DNA of 64,000 bases. Source: Candidatus Flexifilum breve (lineage in GTDB: Bacteria > Chloroflexota > Anaerolineae > Aggregatilineales > Phototrophicaceae). The stretch spans positions 372,001 through 436,000 of the forward strand of contig JADKGC010000003.1 of NCBI GenBank assembly GCA_016717205.1, given 5' to 3'. How positions within the stretch are numbered: position 1 is the first letter of the stretch; every line of letters starts with the position of its first letter. The notes under the pieces were generated by a model. The model did not search any database, had not been told where the DNA came from, and worked only from the letters and a program-made list of their open reading frames with translations. Positions 52,831-61,100 of this stretch are shown here, one piece after another. The translations under genes were made by a program, and so were the position numbers.

Positions 52831-55800
52831 TTACAATTTATCATACACCTGATGCAGATCACGCGACATTGTGCGCGATAACGCCGCCACTTGCTCGCCT
52901 GTTTCACGCAGGCGTTGGCTCAAAACTTTAATCAGTTCCAGCGACAGTTCCGGGTATTCCTGCATCAGCGCGACCAAGGGCTCGTAGCGTAGGCGCAGCG
53001 TGAGCGTTTCGCTGAGGGCGAGCGCCGTGGTCGTCTCCGGACTATTGTCAAACAGGGTCGCCTCGCCGAAATACGACCGCGCTTCCAGGGTATTCAGCCG
53101 CGCCGATTTCTTGGTCGCCTTATTGTAGCGTTCGATGCCCACCTTGCCGCTCACAATGACGTACAATTTGCCGCCGGGGCTGCCTTCGTCGTAAATCACT
53201 GTGTTTTCCGGGAAGAGTTCCTCGTCACAGACGTTGGCGAGCACCTTCAACTGATTGACCGTCATCCCTTGAAAGAAGGGTACGCCCTTCAAGAACACTA
53301 CTTTTTCGACAGCAGACAGCATTTTCCCCTCGCGTTGTGCATCAACTATGGTTTGACCTTTGAGCATTCGCCGCGCCGCGTTGATGGCGATGAGCACCTC
53401 TCCGCATGGATCGAGCGCGCAGCCCTCGAGTAGAATTTCGACTTCTTTCCGGCCCATGGGCTGGGTGAGCTTGAGCGTTTCCGTGCCATCGCCGCTCCCG
53501 TCGAGCGCCGACAGCCGCGACAGCAAATCGCCGCGCCGTGGTTTGGGCTGCTCTTCCTGCCCGGCGGCCATCTCGCCCAGCGTAAACGCCGTGATCGCCC
53601 GGAACCACGGGTTGCAGTCGTCGCCCAGCAGTTCACCGAACGCCTGCCGCACAGTGGGCATATTCAAGTCATACTTCTGGCGTCCGATATTCGCCCGCAC
53701 CGTATCCGTCTGCGTGGGATCGCACAATGGCGCCAGCAGCGCCGCCAACGTCGGCGGGATCATGGTTTCGAGCGCTTCAATCGCATTGGCGCGCACATGC
53801 GCTTCCGGGCGCACCAGCGATTCGCGCACGACCGTCACTTGCACGGGTGGGTAGAGCGCGCTGATGAGATCGAAAATATCTTCAACGATATCGTCGCAGT
53901 ATTCGCGAATCGTCGATTGGAGAATCCCCACGCTCGGCGCGCCAGTCAGCGCGGCCAGCGGCTGCAGGCGATTGAGGTGACTGTAGATGTTCCCAATGTC
54001 TCCGGCAATGGCGGCGTGCACGCCCGTGACGAAGTCATCCGGGCGGATGCGCGCGGCGGGCAGCAGCGCCAGTTTACGCGTTTGCCCATCTGCCGCTTCG
54101 GTGAGCGGTTTAAGCGCCCCGAGTGCCGTCTCGCCATAGCGCGTGAGCGCTTCGACCGCTGAATTCCGCACGGTGCGGCTGGCATCGTCCAGCGCGGCGA
54201 TCAGGATGGGCAGGCTGATGCTGGGATCGAGCCGCCCGGCAATGCGAACACAGGCGAGGCGCGTGCGCACAATGTGATCGTTCAGCAGCGCGCGCAGCCG
54301 TCCAGCCAGCGACCCGCTATAGCCGCTGGGGATTTCCATGCGACTGATCACCATCTCCAGCGACATGACCGCGTCCAGATGGACGCTTTCGACCGGATCG
54401 GCGAGACACGAGAGCAGCATTTCGATGTAATCGGGGTTGTTTACCCGCCCCAGAACCGCCGCGCCCAGTGAGCGCAGCGCCGGATCGTCACTGTAGACGA
54501 GGCGGGCCAGCGCGGCGCGCGCATCCGGCTCATGCGCGGTTTGCAGCAGCGCGGGGATCACCTGCGCGCGGATTTCGACATCGTCATCTTGCAGCAGTGC
54601 GACCGCCGCCGCCAAGAAAGTTTCATCATGCGCTGACGCGAAATGTTCCAACCCGAGCAAGACGCGCTTGCGCACGCGCCAATCCGGATCGCGCAGCAAG
54701 TCAACGTACAAGCGGCGCACCGTTTCGCCCTGCACATTCGACTCCGCCAGCACGTCGATCACGGCCAGGCGCAAATCCGGGGACTCATCGTGAATGATCG
54801 GTTCGAGCAGCGGCACAGCATCTTTGCCCATGCCTTCAATGAGCAGACTCACGGTGATGATGACCGCGTTCGTATCGCTGCGATCTTCCAGCTTGCCCTT
54901 CAGATAGTTGATCGTCGCCGCATCATTGAAGTTAAAGGCGCCCGACGAGCGCAAAATCAGCGAGTAATTTTCGCGTTCCAGCAGGTTGATCAGCGCGCGC
55001 CCGTACAAGCTCCGCACAATCAGCGCGCCGAGCACATAGCAGATCGCTGGCAAGCCGATCAACACGGGGACAAACCACGTCGCGCCGACCACCGTTGGGA
55101 GCAGGAGGATCAGACCCGCGATCAACGTGCCGAAGGGGACGATCATGCCATTGATGGCGGCGCGCGCCCGGCCTTTCACCTGCCCCGGTACGGCGTTATA
55201 GAGCAAATCATCGGTCAGGGCGCGGAACGCCACATTGATCGTATTGCTGTTGAAGAACGCCAGCCCCGCGACCGAAAGCAAACCGGGAGTGGCGATCATC
55301 AGGCCGCTGACGATGAGCGTGGTGATCGGGTAGATCAGGCTGATGTTGCCCACCCCGATCTGCGCGACCAGACGGCTGTACAGGAATAACTGAATCGGCA
55401 GAATGATCAAGCCGCCGACTGCCGTCAGCGCGCCCGTGAAATTGGAAATCGCTTCGGTCGTCACCAATTGATCACTGAAGATGCGCGCCGTCTGAAAGTT
55501 CAGCATCGTCATCACGATGATGATGAGCCACGCCGTGATCATCATGGCGCGGAGGAACGGCGTCTCGCCGACATAGCGCAAGCCTTCGCGCACATTGGCA
55601 AAGTACGAGGCATGCCGCTCGGACGGATCAATCGGCGCGGGTCGTTGGGGCGGCGGGAGCATGCGCGGGATGAACCCGGCAACGACTGCCATCGCCGCAA
55701 ACGCCAGTCCCCACAGCACGAGGATGTCTTTTTCGCGCACCACGGTATTGAGGAGCGGCACGGTCAAACCAGCGATGATCACCGCCACGCGCAGCACCGA

Positions 55801-56250
55801 AAAGAGAATCGGGAGCGTGCGTTTGGCCGACTGCGCGTCGAAGAAGCTGACGAGATACGTGCCCATGTGGATGCTGATCGTCTCGATCAAGACCCGGAAC
55901 AGCAAATACAGGTAGATGAAGCCAATGCCCGTATACCCGAGATCCAGCAGCACGTGACCGGCGGCAATGCCGACCAACCCGATGACGACGATGCCGATCA
56001 ACACGCGCGTATGGGGATACCGGTCGACGAAGGCCGAATACAGCATCATGGTGACAATAATGGCAATCGCATCACCGATGAAGACATACGGCAGCAATGC
56101 GACGCCCACCTGCGCCACGAACGCCGCCGGAATGACAATTTGCGCCCACGTGATGCCGAGAATGAACAGAAAAACAACCACACTTAAGAGCAGCAAGCGC
56201 CGCTCTTCTTCGGGTTTGATATTGAGAACATTGCCCAAAAACCGCAACAC
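52831..56250 (-). CDS. Transporter-like membrane protein fused to HEAT repeats and a cyclic-nucleotide-binding fold
   Basis: 1139 residues. Residues ~1-415 hold about twelve membrane helices of an ADP/ATP-translocase/MFS-like carrier. Residues ~440-900 are HEAT-type helical repeats (DESPDLRLAVIDVLAES, DPDWRVRKRVLLGLEHF, DDASRTVRNSAVEALTRYG). Residues ~993-1112 form a cNMP-binding barrel (FFQGMTVNQLKVLANVC, GGKLYVIVSGKVGIERY, SYFGEATLFDNSPETTTALA). In the phosphate-binding cassette the usual Arg before Ser/Thr-Ala is absent (TTTA), so nucleotide binding is doubtful. Start is GTG (or TTG 3 bases on), only 16 bp from the divergent HAD gene. It heads the run leading to paralogues 4, 3 and 2. Confidence 0.78.
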   Translation of the reverse strand: MLRFLGNVLNIKPEEERRLLLLSVVVFLFILGITWAQIVIPAAFVAQVGVALLPYVFIGDAIAIIVTMMLYSAFVDRYPHTRVLIGIVVIGLVGIAAGHVLLDLGYTGIGFIYLYLLFRVLIETISIHMGTYLVSFFDAQSAKRTLPILFSVLRVAVIIAGLTVPLLNTVVREKDILVLWGLAFAAMAVVAGFIPRMLPPPQRPAPIDPSERHASYFANVREGLRYVGETPFLRAMMITAWLIIIVMTMLNFQTARIFSDQLVTTEAISNFTGALTAVGGLIILPIQLFLYSRLVAQIGVGNISLIYPITTLIVSGLMIATPGLLSVAGLAFFNSNTINVAFRALTDDLLYNAVPGQVKGRARAAINGMIVPFGTLIAGLILLLPTVVGATWFVPVLIGLPAICYVLGALIVRSLYGRALINLLERENYSLILRSSGAFNFNDAATINYLKGKLEDRSDTNAVIITVSLLIEGMGKDAVPLLEPIIHDESPDLRLAVIDVLAESNVQGETVRRLYVDLLRDPDWRVRKRVLLGLEHFASAHDETFLAAAVALLQDDDVEIRAQVIPALLQTAHEPDARAALARLVYSDDPALRSLGAAVLGRVNNPDYIEMLLSCLADPVESVHLDAVMSLEMVISRMEIPSGYSGSLAGRLRALLNDHIVRTRLACVRIAGRLDPSISLPILIAALDDASRTVRNSAVEALTRYGETALGALKPLTEAADGQTRKLALLPAARIRPDDFVTGVHAAIAGDIGNIYSHLNRLQPLAALTGAPSVGILQSTIREYCDDIVEDIFDLISALYPPVQVTVVRESLVRPEAHVRANAIEALETMIPPTLAALLAPLCDPTQTDTVRANIGRQKYDLNMPTVRQAFGELLGDDCNPWFRAITAFTLGEMAAGQEEQPKPRRGDLLSRLSALDGSGDGTETLKLTQPMGRKEVEILLEGCALDPCGEVLIAINAARRMLKGQTIVDAQREGKMLSAVEKVVFLKGVPFFQGMTVNQLKVLANVCDEELFPENTVIYDEGSPGGKLYVIVSGKVGIERYNKATKKSARLNTLEARSYFGEATLFDNSPETTTALALSETLTLRLRYEPLVALMQEYPELSLELIKVLSQRLRETGEQVAALSRTMSRDLHQVYDKL

Positions 56251-56266
56251 AGGTTATCCTGTCTGT

Positions 56267-56935
56267 ATGACGACCCAGACCATTCTTTTCATTGATCTTG
56301 ACGGCACGATACTGGTAAATCCGTTTTTGAGCGCCGTCTTTCCTCACTACACGCAGCATTTTGGCCACGACCTCACGCTGGAGTTTCTGGCCGAGCAGCA
56401 GGTTCGGCTTGCACAACCGCACGCTGATCCCGTGTGGGTGATGGATTGGGACGATATTTGCGTAACCGTCGCCCGCCGTCACGATTGGGAACTGCCCCTC
56501 CCCGTCCACACGCTCGTCACAGAATACAGCCGACCGCCTTTTATTACGGTGATCGATGAGGCTGATATCATTCTACGCCAAATTGTGCAGCCAAAACGAA
56601 AGCTTGTTGTCGCTTCAATGGGTTTACATCGTTATCAGATGCCGGTCCTGCGCGGGTTAGGGATTGCCGAGCTGTTTGACGACTTCCTGATGCCCGACAT
56701 CACCGGCGCGCTCAAGACCGATCCGCGTTTCTATGCTAAGTATGCTGACAACCCGGCGCTCAAGATCAACGTGGGCGATAATCTGATCGACGACGTGATC
56801 CGCCCGCACCAGTTCGGGCATCACACCATTCAGGTGACGCCGCTTCCACCCGCCAATTCGTGCGCCGACCGGGAGATTCAGTCGCTCGCCGAGCTGCCCG
56901 CCGCGATCGCCGCGCTCGAGGCCGAAAATACATAG
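56267..56935 (+). CDS. HAD-superfamily hydrolase
   Basis: 222 residues from ATG 56267; upstream in-frame sequence is the antisense of the neighbour. Motif I FIDLDGTIL (nucleophile Asp10, Asp12), motif II VVASMG, motif III Lys in LKTDPRFY, motif IV VGDNLIDDV. The ~90-residue helical insert between motifs I and II is a C1-type cap. Probably a small-molecule phosphatase; substrate unknown. Its TAG stop is the first three bases of a TAGGGG hairpin arm. Confidence 0.85.
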   Translation: MTTQTILFIDLDGTILVNPFLSAVFPHYTQHFGHDLTLEFLAEQQVRLAQPHADPVWVMDWDDICVTVARRHDWELPLPVHTLVTEYSRPPFITVIDEADIILRQIVQPKRKLVVASMGLHRYQMPVLRGLGIAELFDDFLMPDITGALKTDPRFYAKYADNPALKINVGDNLIDDVIRPHQFGHHTIQVTPLPPANSCADREIQSLAELPAAIAALEAENT

Positions 56936-56960
56936 GGGCATGGCTCACGCCATACCCCTA
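56933..56960. terminator. TAGGGG hairpin overlapping the HAD stop codon
   Basis: TAGGGGCATGGC and GCCATACCCCTA pair with one mismatch around a TCAC loop. It fills the gap between the HAD gene and the convergent glycosyltransferase gene, and its first three bases are the HAD stop codon. Confidence 0.55.
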
Positions 56961-56980
56961 ATCGCCGTCCTAACCTCAGT

Positions 56981-58124
56981 TTACGCGCCCAAACAGGCGC
57001 GCCGCACGCGCTGCTCCATGATTGCGCCGATCACATCATAATTGAAGTTGGCGCGGATATCCTGTGCCGCCCGGGCGCCGACCGCTCGCGCCGCCTCGGG
57101 GTTTTCCACCACGCTGACCATGTACTCGGCCGCTTGATCGATGTCGCCTTCCGCCCAAATCATACCGGGACGGAAGTGATCGACCATTTCGGGACGGTAG
57201 CGATGATCTTCCGCTACGACTTCGCGCAGCTTATAGTCCACCCAGAAGCTGTTCTGCGGCGTCATGAATTCCAGCGCGCCGGAATACGCCGTCGCGATCA
57301 GGTTTGCCCGCCGCCATCGCCTCCGCCATCGCCAACCCGAAGGCTTCGGCATGGTGCAGCGACACGAAACAATCGATGTTGTAGTACAGGTTGTGCATCT
57401 TCTGTCGCGAGTACGTCTCGGTGATCAAGCGTGCGCCGACTTCTTCGCACTTCGCCGCGAGCGCCGTCGTCACGACCGGAAAGTAGGCCGCGTGCTGCTC
57501 TTTGATCAACAGAACTGGTCGATCCGCCGCCTGCGAATTGCCAAACGCGCGGCGGTAAGCTTCCAGCACGCCCCACGGGTTCTTGCGTCCATCACCCGAC
57601 CCCGCGCTGAAGGTGAACAGGAACACCGTGCGGTCTTCAGGGAGATCAAACGCGGCACGGCCCTGCGTTTGTGGCAGCAGTTCAATCGGATGCGGCACGA
57701 CCGTCACCGGTTTCGTGGTCGCCTTCACGAAGCTGTCCGCCACAAACTTTGAAGGCGTCCACACTTCGTCCAGCTTGTCGAATTCGTTATGCCAGTAGTC
57801 GGGCAGGTCGGGCATTTCCCACACCCACAGCGCCATCGTATAACGCCCGGCGCGGATTTCGGCGAGGCGCTCATTCGGGAAGGTGGGGAACAAATGCAGG
57901 TTGTAGCACAGCAGATTCGCCGGGTAGATCATCCCGGTCTGCGTGACGCCGTAATCGGCATCTAGCCCCACGCCATCACGATACATGGCATAGGGGAACA
58001 GCAGTTCATTGTAGCTGAAGGGGACGCCGCGCCGACGGAGCGCACCCACTGATGTGCGCGCCGTCTCGCTCAGGCTGCCCTCTCCGGTCAAATCGGCAAA
58101 AACATTCACGCCGACATTACTCAT
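56981..58124 (-). CDS. Glycosyltransferase (GT4-like), frameshifted
   Basis: The N-terminal frame (58124 to ~57303) runs from MSNVGVNVFADLTGEGSLSETARTS to HHAEAFGLAMAEAMAAGKP, the nucleotide-sugar site of GT-B enzymes. The continuation LIATAYSGALEFMTPQNSFWV to the stop at 56981 lies in another frame. The break is at 57300-57303; one extra base or two missing bases in AAACCTG would explain it (GKP-LIATAYSG expected). Intact length is ~380 residues. It would transfer a sugar from a nucleotide donor in the cytosol. The start overlaps the kinase stop (ATGA), so it is translationally coupled to the sensor kinase. Real inactivation versus sequencing error is open. Confidence 0.8.
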
Positions 58125-61100
58125 GGGTGAAATTCCTCTGGCAGGCCATCCAAATCATTGATCAGTGCGCCGTCGTTGAGGTCGTCCGCCGTTGGCCAGA
58201 TCAGGTCAACGGGCACCACAACCGACGCGGGCACTGATTCACCGCTCAAAATACTCAAACCAGCCCGCACTGCATCCGCGCCCATCGAGCTCGGGATGAA
58301 CAGCAGCGGCACGTCGATGTTATTGTCCAGCAGCAGCCGCGCCAGTTCTACGCGTTGATCGCCGAGCGCCGGCACCGCGGGACGCCCGCTGTCCAGCAAA
58401 ATCTGGAGGGCTTCCGCGGAAATCGTGCCGTCGTACGACCAGATGCCATCCACGCGCGGGTTCGCGCCGAGCATTTCGCCGATTCGGTCGGCGATCACCT
58501 GCGCATCAAACCCGGTCGCGTAACCGCCCGCTTCGTACAGGCCGGGGTAGTTGGCGAAACCGGCCGTCGCCCCCGCTTTGCGCCCATTATCCGAAAGTGT
58601 CGCATCGATCGCGTTCAGGCGCGCGAAGGTACCTTCGCCGTCCAGCGCCGCGACCAGCTCCTGCGCCATGATGCAGCCTGCCTGGAAATCATCTACGCCG
58701 ACATAAGTCACGTAGTCATGCTGCGCGAGACGATGATTCACCAATACCACCGGAATATTGGCCGCCGCCGCATCCGCGATGGCGGTTTGCAGCGCGGACA
58801 TATCCGCCTGTTCAATCGGCTCGATCAGGATGAGACTGGCTTCCGCCTCAATCCACCCGCGCACGGTTTCGACCTGCGCGTCGTAATCGCCGTCCGCGTT
58901 CACCACGTCGAATGTCTCGATCTCGTCGTGCTGGCTGGCTTCGTAACGCGCCCACGCAGCAATATTGGCGCTGCGGGCGTCATCCGACGCTTGGCTGTAA
59001 CCAATCGTGAACGGCACTGCGCGCGCAAACTGCGTTGTTTCAACGAGCGTCGTCGGCAGATCGAAGCCTTCGGCGGTTGGCGCGGCGCACACGAGAGCAT
59101 CGCTGTTCTCGGCCTGCGCGGGCGAGAACGCCGCGAAGCTTTCCGCCGCCGCTGTGACGACCGTCAGCGGCTGGCAGCGTGGGTTCGCGCCGAGCTTCTG
59201 GTCAAAACCGATCTCGGTCGGCACGCAGTCGACTTCATAATTGGCGTACACCCAATCGAGCAGCGCCGGCAGATCGAAAATGTGCCACGCGATCAATTGA
59301 CCGTCGTTGGCCGCCGAGATCGCCTGCGTGCCATCGTCACTGAACACCACGCTGCGAATCAGGCTGCTGTTTCCGCTGAATTGCCGCAAAGCGCTGCCCG
59401 TTGCCGCATCAAACAGGATGAGTGTGTTATCGACGGAACCGCCCGAGCGTTCTGAACCGGAGGCCGTCAGGACATAGCTCCCATCCGGGCTGAAGGCCGC
59501 ATCGCGCACCACCGCGGTGTGTCCGAGCAAGCGCCGCACAACTGCCCCGGTCGCGACATCCCACAGCAGCGCCGTGCGGTCGCGTGACGTGGAGAGCGCC
59601 AGCGTACCATCTGCGCTCAGGGCGACGCTCGTCAGGCTTTGCGTGTGGCCTTCGATGACATCCGTCGTCTCGGCATTATCCGGCGCAAACGTCTGAATCC
59701 GCTCGCCCGTCGCCATATCCCACAGGATCAAGCTGCCGTCGTCCGAACCGGACAACACTCGTGTGCCGTCCGCGCTGAACACAGCACTCCGAATCGGCGC
59801 GGTATGGCCGCTCAAACGACGAATTTCTGCACCGGTCGCCGCATCCCACAGAACCAGATCATTGTCGACCGGGCGTCCGCGGCTGATTTGGATGTTGCCG
59901 CCACCCGTGACAATCTGCGTTCCATCCGGACTGATAGCGATCGCGCGTACCGGCGACGTGTGCGCTGCAATCGTGCGTACAACCTCACCGCTCGCCGTAT
60001 CCCACAGCGTCACCGAGCCGTCCGCGCCGCCCGCAGCGATCACATTGCCCTGCAAAGCAACCGAATACAGCGGCGTTTCCGCGTTGAACTCAGAAATCAG
60101 TTCGCCCGTCGCAAAATTGCGCAGGCTGACCCCACGAGCCGTCGCCACAGCGATCTGATCGCCAGCAGCGGCAGAAGCGTAGACCGGCGCCGTTTCCGCC
60201 TGTCGCCACGCTTCCGCGCCGCGCCCGTACACATCCCACAGAATCACGCCATCCTGCGCCGCCGACGCAAAGCGTCCGCCGTCCGGCGTATAGGTGATGC
60301 CTATGGCCAGGCCGGTATGCCCGAGGAAAGTTTGCAGCGGTGCAAATGAGTGAGCGTCCCACAGCGCGACCGTCGTATCGAGCAGCGCTGCCGCGAACGT
60401 ATTGCCGTCCGGCGAATAGTCGAGACCGCGCACGACCCCGGCGACCGGGACTTGTTCCAGCATATCCCCCGTCTCAACATCCCACACGTTGAGTGTTGAT
60501 TCCGTCCCCGCACCGATCACACGCGCGGAGTCCGGACTGAAGGCAATGCCGTAAACATCCTTGGTGTAGCCCTCCAGCGTGCGGACTTCGTCGCCCGTCG
60601 CCAGATCCCACAGGCGGACTTCGCCCGCGCCGCCCGCCGACGCCAGATACTGGCCGTCAGGGCTGAGATCGATAGTAAACACGGCACCCGCATGCCCTTC
60701 AAAGCGGCGGATGATTTCACCTGTGTTCAAATCCCACTGAATCAGATTGCGCTCGGCATTCGCGTCGTTCGAACCGATGATGGCACTCTGTCCATCCGGC
60801 AGATACGCAATCGCCCACACAGCGTCGAGGTTACCCTCGCCGCCAGCGCCAATCGTGCGGATGGCTTCGCCCGTCGTCAGATCCCACAGGATGAAGTTCT
60901 TCTTCTGTGATCCCGTGATCGCCGTCGTCCCATCCGGACTGACCGCGACCGAGAATACGAGGTCATCGTGACCAATGCCATCCGCGCCAAACCGCCGGAT
61001 TTCCTCACCGGTCGCCACATCCCACAGGATGATGACGCCGCTCAAGTCGGCGGTGAGCATCTGACTGCCATCCGGCGTGAAAGCCGACTGGAACACCCAG

